Positions 41,492 to 49,538 of a stretch of DNA of 64,000 nt are shown one piece after another (the first letter of the stretch is position 1; each line of letters begins with the position of its first letter). The notes beneath the pieces are model-generated. The model saw nothing but the letters and a program-made list of their open reading frames with translations, was not told where the DNA came from and did not search any database. Source of the stretch: Actinobacteria bacterium OK074 (GTDB taxonomy: Bacteria; Actinomycetota; Actinomycetes; Streptomycetales; Streptomycetaceae); assembly GCA_001298575.1 (NCBI GenBank), contig LJCV01000247.1:1-64000 (forward strand), read 5' to 3'. Made by a program: the position numbers and the translations under genes.

Positions 41492-42430
41492 GTGCTTGAT
41501 CCGCAGGGTTTGTACGCATGGGAGCCGAAGGGCCTGGCCGTGGTCGACACGGCCCTCGCCCAGGAGTCGGCCGGTCTTGTCATGCTCTACCACTTCGACG
41601 GATACATCGACGCGGGTGAGACCGGCGACCAGATCGTCGAACGGATCCTCGACACATTGCCCCACCAGGTCGTGGCCCGCTTCGACCACGACCGGCTCGT
41701 GGACTACCGCGCCCGCCGTCCGCTGCTCACCTTCAAGCGCGACCGCTGGACCGACTACGAGGAGCCCACGCTCGACGTGCGCCTCGTCCAGGACGCCACC
41801 GGAGCGCCCTTCCTGCTGCTGTCCGGACCCGAGCCGGACGTCGAGTGGGAACGTTTCGCCGTGGCCGTCCAGCAGATCGTGGAGCGGCTCGGCGTACGCC
41901 TGGCGGTGAACTTCCACGGCATCCCCATGGGCGTCCCGCACACCCGCCCCGTGGGCCTCACACCGCACGGCAACCGCAACGACCTGGTGCCCGGCCACCG
42001 CAGCCCGTTCGAGGAGGCGGAGGTTCCCGGCAGCGCCGAGGCCCTCGTCGAGTACCGCCTCATGGAGGCCGGATTCGACGTCCTGGGCGTCGCCGCCCAC
42101 GTCCCGCACTACATCGCCCGCTCCCCGTACCCGGACGCCGCCCTGACCGTCCTGGAGGCCATCACGGCCGGGACCGGCCTGGTGCTCCCGGGCATCGCGC
42201 ACTCCCTGCGCACGGACGCGCACCGCACCCAGACGGAGATCGACCGCCAGATCCAGGAGGGCGACGAGGACCTGACCTCCCTCGTCCAGGGCCTGGAGCA
42301 CCAGTACGACGCCGCGGCCGGCGCCGAGACCCGCGGGAACATGCTGGCCGAGCCGGTCGACATCCCGTCCGCGGACGAGATCGGGCTGGAGTTCGAGAAG
42401 TTCCTGGCGGAGCGGGAGGGCGAGGGCTGA
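41492..42430 (+). CDS. PAC2 family protein
   Basis: The 312-residue protein belongs to the PAC2 (proteasome assembly chaperone 2-like) family. It shows GLVMLYHFDGYIDAGETGDQIVERIL near the start, FLLLSGPEPDVEWERFAVAVQQIVERLGV in the core and GVAAHVPHYIARSPYPDAALTVLEAI towards the end. Actinobacterial PAC2 proteins have no proven role, although the fold suggests a chaperone or ligand-binding function and the phylum has proteasomes. The GTG at 41492 has GGAGGAG about 10 nt upstream, which excludes the longer frame beginning at 41411. It lies 102 bp upstream of coaE on the same strand. Confidence 0.88.
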   Translation: MLDPQGLYAWEPKGLAVVDTALAQESAGLVMLYHFDGYIDAGETGDQIVERILDTLPHQVVARFDHDRLVDYRARRPLLTFKRDRWTDYEEPTLDVRLVQDATGAPFLLLSGPEPDVEWERFAVAVQQIVERLGVRLAVNFHGIPMGVPHTRPVGLTPHGNRNDLVPGHRSPFEEAEVPGSAEALVEYRLMEAGFDVLGVAAHVPHYIARSPYPDAALTVLEAITAGTGLVLPGIAHSLRTDAHRTQTEIDRQIQEGDEDLTSLVQGLEHQYDAAAGAETRGNMLAEPVDIPSADEIGLEFEKFLAEREGEG

Positions 42431-42502
42431 CCGGTCGGCGGGGCGGCTGCCGTGCCGTCCCCCTGCCCGGATCTTCGGGCGGGTGACCGGGTGCGGGGCC
42501 CG

Positions 42503-42525
42503 TTGTCAGTGGCAGGCTCTACGCT
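42503..42525 (+). promoter_or_regulatory. perfect PafBC-type damage promoter of coaE
   Basis: TTGTCAGTG (42503-42511), an 8-nt spacer and TACGCT (42520-42525) match TTGTCRGTG-N8-TANNNT at every defined base. Transcription should begin about 42532-42533, on the coaE ATG itself. Confidence 0.75.
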
Positions 42526-42532
42526 GGCGGGC

Positions 42533-43147
42533 ATGTTGAAAGTGGGGCTGACCGGCGGCATCGGCGCCGGCAAGAGCGAGGTGTCCCGGCTGCTCGTCGA
42601 GTGCGGGGCCGTACTGATCGACGCGGACCGCATCGCGCGTGAGGTCGTCGAGCCCGGCACGCCCGGGCTTGCGGCGATCGTCGACGCCTTCGGTACGGAG
42701 GTGCTGACGGCCGACGGCAGCCTCGACCGGCCCAAACTGGGCTCCCTCGTCTTCGCCGACCCCGACAGACGGGCCGTCCTCAACGCGATCGTGCACCCCC
42801 TGGTGGGCGCCCGCTCCCGCGAACTGGAGGCCGCCGCCCCCGAGGACGCCGTCGTCGTCCACGACGTCCCGCTGCTCGCGGAGAACGCCCTGGCGCCGCT
42901 GTACGACCTCGTGGTCGTCGTCGACGCCGACCCCCGCACCCAGCTCGACCGGCTGATACGGCTGCGGGGCATGACGGAGGAGGACGCCCGCGCCCGGATG
43001 GCCGCCCAGGCGACGCGCGAGAAGCGTCTGGAGATCGCCGACGTCGTCATCGCCAACGACGTGCCCCTGGAGGAGTTGCAGCGGCGCGTACGGGAGGTGT
43101 GGGGTGAGCTGGTGCGCAGGGCGGGACAACAGCAGGAACAGGAATAG
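42533..43147 (+). CDS. coaE: dephospho-CoA kinase
   Basis: CoaE phosphorylates dephospho-CoA in the last step of coenzyme A synthesis. The 204-residue protein starts MLKVGLTGGIGAGKSEVSRLL with the P-loop at residues 8-15, followed by LIDADRIAREVVEPG (substrate Asp), KLGSLVFADPDRRAVLNAIVHPLV and the LID-like RLIRLRGMTEEDARARMAAQATREKRLEIADVVIAND. Length and motifs are complete; it is the single-domain form. The ATG at 42533 lies where a perfect damage-type promoter would begin transcription, so a leaderless mRNA is likely. A TPR gene follows by 50 bp. Confidence 0.95.
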   Translation: MLKVGLTGGIGAGKSEVSRLLVECGAVLIDADRIAREVVEPGTPGLAAIVDAFGTEVLTADGSLDRPKLGSLVFADPDRRAVLNAIVHPLVGARSRELEAAAPEDAVVVHDVPLLAENALAPLYDLVVVVDADPRTQLDRLIRLRGMTEEDARARMAAQATREKRLEIADVVIANDVPLEELQRRVREVWGELVRRAGQQQEQE

Positions 43148-43197
43148 CGTTCGGCGCCGGGGGCGTTGAACCGGCGCAGTCAGGGAAGGGATCAGCC

Positions 43198-43578
43198 GTG
43201 CCCGATTCCAGCGGTTCTACCGGACGTTCTCCGGAGACGGATGTCATCGACTTTCGCGCCGCCGAGCAACTGCTCGCCGCGCGCGACCCGCGGGGCGCGG
43301 TGAAACTGCTCGACGGAGTGATAGCCGCGCATCCCGAGAACACGGCTGCCCGGCTGCTCCGCGCACGTGCGTTCTTCGCCGCGGCGCAACTACGGCCCGC
43401 GGAGCTGGAGTTCACCATCGTCCTGGAGCGCGAGCCGGACAACGCGTTCGCGCACTTCGCGCTCGCCCGCACCTACGAGCGGCAGCGCCGCCCCGACCAG
43501 GCGAGACGGCACTTCCGGTTGGCCGCGGCGCTCGACCCGAACCCGCAGTACCTCAAGGCGGCCCGCTTCGACTCGTGA
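43198..43578 (+). CDS. small tetratricopeptide-repeat protein
   Basis: The 126-residue protein consists of a short polar start followed by about two and a half TPR helices pairs: AAEQLLAARDPRGAVKLLDGVIAAHPENTAARLLRARAFFAAAQ and AELEFTIVLEREPDNAFAHFALARTYERQRRPDQARRHFRLAAALDPN. TPR modules mediate protein-protein contact; the partner is unknown. The GTG at 43198 has GGAAGGGA upstream. It follows coaE by 50 bp and is probably co-transcribed. No signal peptide. Confidence 0.88.
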   Translation: MPDSSGSTGRSPETDVIDFRAAEQLLAARDPRGAVKLLDGVIAAHPENTAARLLRARAFFAAAQLRPAELEFTIVLEREPDNAFAHFALARTYERQRRPDQARRHFRLAAALDPNPQYLKAARFDS

Positions 43579-43610
43579 GCCGGTGCACCCGCGGGGACGG
43601 CGGACGTCTC

Positions 43611-43892
43611 TCAGGGGTCTCGGGGATCGCGGTGTTCCGGGGGCAGGTACGGCGGTACGTCGGGGCCGGGCTGCCAGTGCGGGCCCTGCCGGATGTGCCG
43701 CATGATCATGGCCAGGTCGACGGTGATGACCAGCCACAGCACCCCGAAGGCGATGGCCCAGCCGATCCGCCCGAGCAGGGCGAAGATCGCGGTCCCGGTG
43801 ATCGCCCAGACCACGCCCCAGACGCTCAGCCACAGGCGCAGCCGCAGAGCACTGCGCGCCGTCGTCGGTTCACTGCCCGTACGCATCGCCAT
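43611..43892 (-). CDS. DUF6343 small membrane protein
   Basis: The 93-residue protein has two closely spaced hydrophobic helices (LWLSVWGVVWAITGTAIFALLG and IGWAIAFGVLWLVITVDLAMIM) flanked by an Arg-rich N-terminus and a Pro-rich C-terminal tail (GPDVPPYLPPEHRDP). I associate it with the streptomycete family DUF6343, function unknown. The ATG at 43892 is 5 nt from GGAG; GTG 43895 and ATG 43886 are alternatives. It is divergent from the acyltransferase gene with only about 30 bp between the starts, so their promoters must overlap or lie inside the genes. Confidence 0.75.
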   Translation of the reverse strand: MAMRTGSEPTTARSALRLRLWLSVWGVVWAITGTAIFALLGRIGWAIAFGVLWLVITVDLAMIMRHIRQGPHWQPGPDVPPYLPPEHRDPRDP

Positions 43893-43921
43893 CACTGCTC
43901 CTACCGGGAAAAGTACCCTTC

Positions 43922-44956
43922 GTGGTGCAGGTTCACACGAACGGTGAAACCCATCCCCAGGAGGCGACGGTGCTGCTCAAGGCGCTGCGGGCGGACGAGA
44001 GGCTCGCCGCGTGGCTGCGGGACCTGGAGAGCGACGGCGACGGTCGCGTGCCGGTCGCACTGCCCGGCCCGGACGAGCTGCCGGAGGTACTGCTCGACCT
44101 GGCCGTACCTCATGAGGACGTGGGTGAACTCGTCGCCCTGCGCGCCCGGTTGGACGACGACGCGGAGGCCATGGCGCTCCTGGCGAGCTGCGTCGGCCGT
44201 CTCGTGCGCGACATGGGGGAGATCGGCAAGGGCTTTGAACCGCCGTCGTTCCCCGCCACGACGGGCGCGCTCGGGCGTCTCTTCCCCGTCTTCGTCTTCG
44301 TCGGGGCCCTCCCGTACGTGCGTGCGTACCACCGGGAGCGCGGCGTTCCCGCGGACGTGTCCCGCCGCACGCTGGCCGACCTCGGGCGGCACATGGCCGT
44401 GCACCGGCGCAGAAACGGCACCGGCGGGCTGCTGCACCCGTGGTGGATCGCGCTGCACTTCCACGGGGAGCTGTACCAGCTCGGGCGGCTGCAGTTCCAG
44501 CGCGCCCGGCTGGGCACGCGCACCGGTGACGCGGTCGCGGCGGCGGGCCGGGGGCTCGGGCCCGGCGACCCGTGTCTGAGCCTGCACATCGCCGACTTCA
44601 GCGGGCCGCTGTCACCGTCCGCCTGCGACAAGTCCCTCGCGCTGGCACGGGAGTTCTTCGCCCGCCACTACCCCGACGGGCGGTACGAGGTGGCCGTCTG
44701 CCATTCCTGGCTGCTCGATCCGCAGCTGGCGGGGTATCTGCCGGCGGACGCCAACATCGTCCGCTTCCAGGAACGGTTCCGCGTCGCGTACGAGGAGACC
44801 ACGCCGGACGACGGGGCTCCGGTCGGGTTCGTCTTCGGCGATCCGGACCTGCCGGTGGGGGCGCTGCCGCGAGGCAGTCGGGTGGAGCGGGCGGTGGGGG
44901 ACCACTTGCGGGCGGGTGGGCATTGGTATGTGGGGCACGGGTGGTTTGACCTGTGA
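43922..44956 (+). CDS. acyltransferase domain protein (NAT_N plus GNAT-like C-terminal domain)
   Basis: The 344-residue protein matches the actinobacterial two-domain acyltransferases with an N-terminal helical NAT_N region (about 20-140, ALLASCVGRLVRDMGEIGKGFEPPSFPATTGALGRLFPVFVFVG) and a C-terminal GNAT-like domain (about 150-340). The C-terminal domain contains CLSLHIADFSGPLSPSACDKSLALAREFFARHYP, CHSWLLDPQL and VGFVFGDPDLPV. The acceptor and acyl donor are unknown. The start is one of two tandem GTG codons at 43922 and 43925. It is divergent from DUF6343. Confidence 0.8.
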   Translation: MVQVHTNGETHPQEATVLLKALRADERLAAWLRDLESDGDGRVPVALPGPDELPEVLLDLAVPHEDVGELVALRARLDDDAEAMALLASCVGRLVRDMGEIGKGFEPPSFPATTGALGRLFPVFVFVGALPYVRAYHRERGVPADVSRRTLADLGRHMAVHRRRNGTGGLLHPWWIALHFHGELYQLGRLQFQRARLGTRTGDAVAAAGRGLGPGDPCLSLHIADFSGPLSPSACDKSLALAREFFARHYPDGRYEVAVCHSWLLDPQLAGYLPADANIVRFQERFRVAYEETTPDDGAPVGFVFGDPDLPVGALPRGSRVERAVGDHLRAGGHWYVGHGWFDL

Positions 44957-45107
44957 CAGGGGGTGGGGCTGGGGGGGATGGGGTTGGCGAGGGCGAGGGA
45001 AGGGCGCGGGCGTCTTTTGGCGGTCGGGTGTTCTGGGGTCGAACGTTCACTCCGACGAGTGACGGGTGGGTGGGAACGGGGCCGCGCGGGCGGGCCGTTG
45101 TACAGGC

Positions 45108-45806
45108 ATGAAGACGGAAATGCGTGAGGGGTACGAGGGAACGGGACCGGGTGCGATCACCCCGGACGGCTGCGCGGTCGAGCTGTACTCACGGCTGCCG
45201 GTCGGGGAGGAACCGGACATCGTCGCCGCGGTGGCGCCCGCCGGTGCACGGATTCTGGAGCTGGGCAGCGGCGTGGGCCGGATGACCCATCCGTTACTGG
45301 AGCGCGGTTACCGGGTCACGGCGGTGGACGAGTCGGAGGCGATGCTGGAGCGGGTCCGCGGGGCCCGCACGATATGCGGCCCCATCGAGGACCTGGAGCT
45401 GGGCGAGCGGTTCGACGTCGTGATGCTCGCGTCGTTCCTCGTGCACGCGGGGGACGTGGAGGTGCGGCGCGCGATCCTGCGGACGTGCGCGCGACATGTG
45501 GCCGAAGACGGCTGCGTACTGATCCAACGGGAGGGAGTGGACTGGCATTTGGACGTGCCACGGGAGCGGGTCGATCCGCACGGCTTCACAATTCGGATCG
45601 CGTCGGCGGATCCGCTGGGCGACGGGTCGAACTCGGTCCGGGCGGAGTACGAGTTCCCCGACGCGATCTGGACCCAGACGTTCGTGTCCCGGCCGCTGAG
45701 CAAGGAACAGTTCGAGGAGGCGCTGGCGGAAGCGGGGCTGAAGGTGGACCGGTATGTGACGGAGGACGGGGTGTGGGTTCGGGCGGTGGCGATGGCGGCA
45801 GGGTAG
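45108..45806 (+). CDS. class I SAM-dependent methyltransferase with a TTA codon
   Basis: The 232-residue protein shows motif I ARILELGSGVGRMTHPLLERG, motif II YRVTAVDESEAMLERV, motif III GPIEDLELGERFDVVMLASFLVH and the post-motif region CARHVAEDGCVLIQREGVDW. The substrate cannot be inferred. Codon 63 (45294-45296) is TTA, which in Streptomyces is read only by the developmentally controlled bldA tRNA, so the protein is probably made late in growth. The ATG at 45108 is preceded by a weak ribosome site; the 150 bp upstream hold no gene. It converges with the S4 protein gene. Confidence 0.85.
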   Translation: MKTEMREGYEGTGPGAITPDGCAVELYSRLPVGEEPDIVAAVAPAGARILELGSGVGRMTHPLLERGYRVTAVDESEAMLERVRGARTICGPIEDLELGERFDVVMLASFLVHAGDVEVRRAILRTCARHVAEDGCVLIQREGVDWHLDVPRERVDPHGFTIRIASADPLGDGSNSVRAEYEFPDAIWTQTFVSRPLSKEQFEEALAEAGLKVDRYVTEDGVWVRAVAMAAG

Positions 45807-45859
45807 GGCGGGCAGCCGAGAGGACTGGTGGGAGGAGTGCCGAGAGGGCCGGCAGGGCT

Positions 45860-46774
45860 TCAGGACTTGCCGCGTCTGCCTGAGCCGTTGGGCCTGCCGG
45901 AGCGGGAGCCGGAGCGGCCCGAGCGGTCGGACCTGCTGGGGTCGTCGGGGGCGTCGGACCTTCTGGGCCTGCCAGAGGTGTCGGAGCTGCCGGAGCGTTG
46001 GGCACGGGGAGAGCGGGACGGACGGGGAGGGAAGGGAGAGAGCGGAGGGAGGGGAATGCCGGAGTCGGTGACCTCGGCGGAGGTGCCGGATTCACTTCGG
46101 GGGGTGTCGAAGTCGTCGTCGGGGGCCTCGGCGGCAGAGGGTGCAGTGCTCGGGGCGCTGCGGCCGTTGCCAGGGGTGCTGCTGCTCGGGGTGCCGAAGC
46201 CGCGGAGGCGTTCCAGGTCGCGGCGGTCGCGCTTGGTGGGGCGGCCGGCGCCGCGGTCGCGGATGCCGATCGGGGCGACTGCCTCGCGGGGCGGCGGGGG
46301 AGGGCTGTTGTCGACGTAGCACTGGACGGCGACCGGGGCACCGACCCGCTTGCGGATCAGGCGCTTCACGACCACGATCCGCTCCTGACCGTCGTGGCGC
46401 AGCCGTACCTCGTCACCGACCCGCAGCGAGTGGGCGGGCTTGACCCGTTCACCGTTGACGCGCACGTGCCCGCCTCGACAGGCCGTGGCGGCGAGCGAAC
46501 GGATCTTGAGGAGGCGCACGGACCAGATCCAGCTGTCGACGCGGACGGATTCGCCGTTCGCGGGGGCGGCGGCGATGGCGGCGGCTGCCGGGTCGGGTTC
46601 CGGATCGGGTTCCGGTGCGGTTGAGGGACTGTTTGCGGCACCGTTTGCCGGGTCGGGCGGGGAGTCGGCGCGGGGCGTGGTGGCGGTCGGGTCGGCGGAG
46701 GCCTGGCGTGCTGCGCCGCTGCCTTTGGGCCTGTTCCTGTTGGCTTCGCTGGTGTTGTCCGTGCTCCCGAGCAT
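45860..46774 (-). CDS. S4-domain RNA-binding protein (Hsp15-like) with long disordered tails
   Basis: The 304-residue protein has a central S4 domain (about residues 77-150: VRVDSWIWSVRLLKIRSLAATACRGGHVRVNGERVKPAHSLRVGDEVRLR) followed by the Hsp15-like RIVVVKRLIRKRVGAPVAVQCYVDNSPP and AGRPTKRDRRDLERLRGF. Hsp15 recycles free 50S subunits carrying nascent chain. The usual length is about 120-130 residues. Here a 76-residue Pro/Ala/Thr-rich N-terminal region and a C-terminal tail of about 105 residues rich in Ser, Arg, Pro and Asp are added. The tails keep the codon bias of the strand, so they are probably real, but the functional start could be nearer the S4 domain. Start used: ATG 46774. Confidence 0.82.
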   Translation of the reverse strand: MLGSTDNTSEANRNRPKGSGAARQASADPTATTPRADSPPDPANGAANSPSTAPEPDPEPDPAAAAIAAAPANGESVRVDSWIWSVRLLKIRSLAATACRGGHVRVNGERVKPAHSLRVGDEVRLRHDGQERIVVVKRLIRKRVGAPVAVQCYVDNSPPPPPREAVAPIGIRDRGAGRPTKRDRRDLERLRGFGTPSSSTPGNGRSAPSTAPSAAEAPDDDFDTPRSESGTSAEVTDSGIPLPPLSPFPPRPSRSPRAQRSGSSDTSGRPRRSDAPDDPSRSDRSGRSGSRSGRPNGSGRRGKS

Positions 46775-46841
46775 GGGTCCGACCTTAGCTCCCTGGGGCC
46801 TGGCCGGACCGGCGGAGTCGCCTCGGAACTACCGTGGAGAC

Positions 46842-47657
46842 ATGGACAGCAGCAGCCTTCCTGGGCCCGGGGATGAGCAGGGACGCGGGCACGGGGATGG
46901 GCCCGGGGATGGGCACCGGTGCGGGCTCGGTGCGTTGGACGAGCGGATCGTCGGGTGTCGGGCCTGTCCGCGGCTGGTCGGGTGGCGGGAGGAGGTGGCG
47001 CGGGTCAAGCGGGCCGCGTTCGCCGACTGGACGTACTGGGGGCGGCCGGTACCGGGGTTCGGGCCCGCGGACGCGGCGCTGTTGGTCGTGGGGCTCGCGC
47101 CGGCCGCGCACGGCGCGAACCGGACCGGGCGGATGTTCACCGGGGACCGGTCGGGGGACGTGCTGTACGCGGCGCTGCACGACGTGGGTCTCGCGTCGCA
47201 GCCCACCTCGGTGCGGGCCGATGACGGTCTCGAACTGTACGGCGTGCGGATCACCTCGCCGGTGCGCTGTGCCCCGCCCGAGAACAAGCCGACGCCCGCC
47301 GAGCGGGACGCCTGCCGGGCCTGGCTGGTGGAGGAACTGACGTTGCTGCGGCCGACCCTGCGGGCGGTGGTGGTGCTCGGCGGGTTCGGGTGGCAGGCGA
47401 CGTTGCCCGCGCTCGCCGAGGCGGGGTGGCCGGTGCCGCGCCCGCGGCCGGTGTTCGGGCACGGGAAACGGGTGACGGTCGGGGAGCTGGAGCTGTTCGG
47501 CTGCTTCCACGTCAGCCAGCGCAACACCTTCACCGGGCTTCTCACGCCGGAGATGCTCCGGGAGGTGTTCCGGACGGCGGCCGACGCGGCGGGGCTGCCG
47601 ACCTCGGGGCCGGGGGCGGCTCCGGTGTGGGGGTCCGGGCGGAGGAAACTCGGCTGA
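46842..47657 (+). CDS. uracil-DNA glycosylase, family 5 (UDGb type)
   Basis: The 271-residue glycosylase removes uracil and other deaminated bases from DNA. Motif A is VVGLAPAAHGANRTGRMFTGDRSGD, with Ala where classical enzymes have Asp or Asn, as in family 5. The C-terminal motif is CFHVSQRNTFTGLLTPEM. Four cysteines for a 4Fe-4S cluster are visible: the CRAC pair near residue 39, and C-APPENKPTPAERDA-C near 145-160. The Gly/Asp/His-rich first 27 residues are probably disordered. The ATG at 46842 is divergent from the S4 gene. Another enzyme for deaminated DNA, the EndoQ fusion, lies 8 kb downstream. Confidence 0.92.
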   Translation: MDSSSLPGPGDEQGRGHGDGPGDGHRCGLGALDERIVGCRACPRLVGWREEVARVKRAAFADWTYWGRPVPGFGPADAALLVVGLAPAAHGANRTGRMFTGDRSGDVLYAALHDVGLASQPTSVRADDGLELYGVRITSPVRCAPPENKPTPAERDACRAWLVEELTLLRPTLRAVVVLGGFGWQATLPALAEAGWPVPRPRPVFGHGKRVTVGELELFGCFHVSQRNTFTGLLTPEMLREVFRTAADAAGLPTSGPGAAPVWGSGRRKLG

Positions 47658-47689
47658 CGGGTGGGGCGGATGCGGGTTAACGTCGGCGG

Positions 47690-48652
47690 ATGGGTCCGTA
47701 TCCGGAGATCGAACCGTACGACCGCGGCATGCTCGATGTCGGTGACGGCAACCTCGTCTACTGGGAGGTGTGCGGCAATCCGCGAGGCAAGCCCGCAGTG
47801 GTGCTGCACGGTGGGCCCGGCTCCGGGTGTACGCCCTTCGCCCGGCGCTACTTCGACCCGGCCGTGTACCGGATCGTCCTGCTCGACCAGCGCGGCTGCG
47901 GCCGGTCGGTGCCGCACGCGAGCGCGTACGAGACGGACATGGGCGTCAACACCACCGACCGTCTCATCGCCGACCTGGAGCTGCTGCGGCGGCAGTTGGG
48001 GATCGGGCGGTGGCTGGTGTGGGGAGTGTCGTGGGGTTCCGTGCTCGGACTGCGGTACGCGCAGACGCATCCGGGGGCCGTGTCCGAGCTGGTGCTGACC
48101 GGGGTGGCCACCGGCAGTGACGCCGAAGTCGCCCTGCTCACCAGGGGGTTGGGGAAGATCTTTCCCGAGGCGTTCGAGCGGTTCCTCGCGTTGGTGCCCG
48201 GGAGCGAGCGGGACGGCAACCTGGCGGCGGCCTACCACCGGCTCATCGAGTCGCCCGACCCGGCGGTGCGGGAGCGGGCGGCGCGGGCCTGGACCGACTG
48301 GGAGACGGCGATCGTGCCGGCGCCGCCGCGTTCGGTGGCGCGGTACGAAGACGCGCGGTTCCGGATGGGCTTCGCGCGGACCGTCACGCACTACTGGGGC
48401 AACGGCCACTTCCTGGGCGAGGGCGGCGAGGAGGGCGTCGTCCTGCGTGACGCGCATCTACTCAAGGGCATCCCCGGCACCCTCGTGCAGGGCAGCCTGG
48501 ACCTCGGCAACCTCACCGGCGTCGTCTGGCGGCTTCAACATGCTTGGTCCACAAGTGAGTTGACTGTCGTCGACGAGGCGGGGCACAACGCGGGCGCCCC
48601 CGGGGTGGTGGACGCGCTGGTGGCGGCGACGGACGCGTACGCGCGCGGCTGA
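47690..48652 (+). CDS. pip: proline iminopeptidase
   Basis: This 320-residue alpha/beta hydrolase (peptidase family S33) cleaves N-terminal proline from peptides. The oxyanion motif VVLHGGPGSGCTPFARRYFDP, DQRGCGRS and the nucleophile elbow GVSWGS with Ser114 are diagnostic. The catalytic Asp lies in VQGSLDLGNL near 268 and the His in DEAGHNAGAP near 299. There is no signal peptide, so the enzyme is cytoplasmic. It begins 32 bp after the uracil-DNA glycosylase stop and may share its transcript. It converges with the GntR gene; a small hairpin lies at the junction. Confidence 0.93.
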   Translation: MGPYPEIEPYDRGMLDVGDGNLVYWEVCGNPRGKPAVVLHGGPGSGCTPFARRYFDPAVYRIVLLDQRGCGRSVPHASAYETDMGVNTTDRLIADLELLRRQLGIGRWLVWGVSWGSVLGLRYAQTHPGAVSELVLTGVATGSDAEVALLTRGLGKIFPEAFERFLALVPGSERDGNLAAAYHRLIESPDPAVRERAARAWTDWETAIVPAPPRSVARYEDARFRMGFARTVTHYWGNGHFLGEGGEEGVVLRDAHLLKGIPGTLVQGSLDLGNLTGVVWRLQHAWSTSELTVVDEAGHNAGAPGVVDALVAATDAYARG

Positions 48653-48667
48653 CCTCGGCCGTCAGCC
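48647..48667. terminator. small hairpin between pip and the GntR gene
   Basis: GGCTGAC-CTCGGCC-GTCAGCC is a perfect 7-bp stem that spans the pip stop codon and lies between convergent genes. It may terminate either transcript. Confidence 0.45.
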
Positions 48668-48677
48668 CAGCCTGCCG

Positions 48678-49412
48678 TCAGCCCGGTCGGCCGTTCGCCG
48701 TTCCGGGCTCGTCGGCGGGCTTGGTCTCCCCGGTGTCGCCGAACAGGTGCCGTACCGTCGAGCGGTAGTTCTCCTGTACGTGGGCGAGAGCGTGCGCGCG
48801 GGCGCGGTTCGGGTCGCCGGAGGCGATGGCCTCGTACAACTCGCGGTGTTCCACGAGGAGTTGGGGCCACTCGTCGTTCTGGTGAGTGAGCCAGCGCAGG
48901 CGGCCGGCGACCGGTTCCATCACCGAGACCAGCAGGGTGTTGTCCGCCATGGCCAGGATCCGGTCGTGGAAACGGGTGTTGATGTCCGTGATCGCCTCGG
49001 CGTCCTCGGCCCGGGTGGCGGTCGCCGCCTCGTCCAGGAGGGCCGCGAGTTCCGCCAGCGTCCCGGGGGTCGCCCGCGCCGCCGCGAGTCCGGCCGCATA
49101 CACCTCCAACGCCTCGCGCAGTTCGAAGAGTTCCTTGACGTCGGTCGGGGTCAGCCGGCGTACGACCGTGCGGCGCGGGGTCTCGAAGTGGACGAACCCC
49201 TCGGCGACCAGCGCGCGGATCGCCTCGCGGGCCGGGACCCGGGAGATGCCGAAACGGTCGGCGAGTTCGCGTTCCACCAGGCGGTCGCCCGGGCGCAGCC
49301 GTCCCGCGATGATGTCCCCGCGCAGGGTGCCCAGGACACGTTCACGCACCGCGCCCAGCGGCTCGCGGACGACGGCATCGCGGGACGCGTCCGTCGGTTC
49401 GATCTTCGTCAT
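48678..49412 (-). CDS. GntR family regulator (FadR/FCD subfamily)
   Basis: The 244-residue protein has an N-terminal winged helix (PGDRLVERELADRFGISRVPAREAIRALVAEGFVHF, residues 40-75) and a C-terminal FCD ligand domain (about 88-215) whose histidines (FHDRIL, EHRELYEAI, HVQENY) form the usual metal/ligand site. FCD regulators respond to small organic acids or related metabolites. It is divergent from the NCS1 transporter gene, and a perfect 16-bp palindrome between them (49504-49519) is its likely operator. I used ATG 49412; ATG 49421 is possible but too close to the ribosome site. Confidence 0.92.
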   Translation of the reverse strand: MTKIEPTDASRDAVVREPLGAVRERVLGTLRGDIIAGRLRPGDRLVERELADRFGISRVPAREAIRALVAEGFVHFETPRRTVVRRLTPTDVKELFELREALEVYAAGLAAARATPGTLAELAALLDEAATATRAEDAEAITDINTRFHDRILAMADNTLLVSVMEPVAGRLRWLTHQNDEWPQLLVEHRELYEAIASGDPNRARAHALAHVQENYRSTVRHLFGDTGETKPADEPGTANGRPG

Positions 49413-49503
49413 GGGTCCCATCCTCGCCGACCCGTCCGGTGTTTTACGGAGTCGTAACGGCTGGGATATGGGCAGGTGTGCTCGGCGGCGCACCATGGCG
49501 GCA

Positions 49504-49519
49504 GTTTGGTATACCAAAC
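49504..49519. promoter_or_regulatory. perfect 16-bp palindrome, probable GntR operator
   Basis: GTTTGGTATACCAAAC is fully self-complementary and lies 20 bp before the transporter start and about 90 bp before the regulator start. TGGTATACCA matches the TNGTNNNACNA form of FCD-type GntR operators. Confidence 0.8.
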
Positions 49520-49538
49520 CCGCTCTTGGAGGCCCCTC

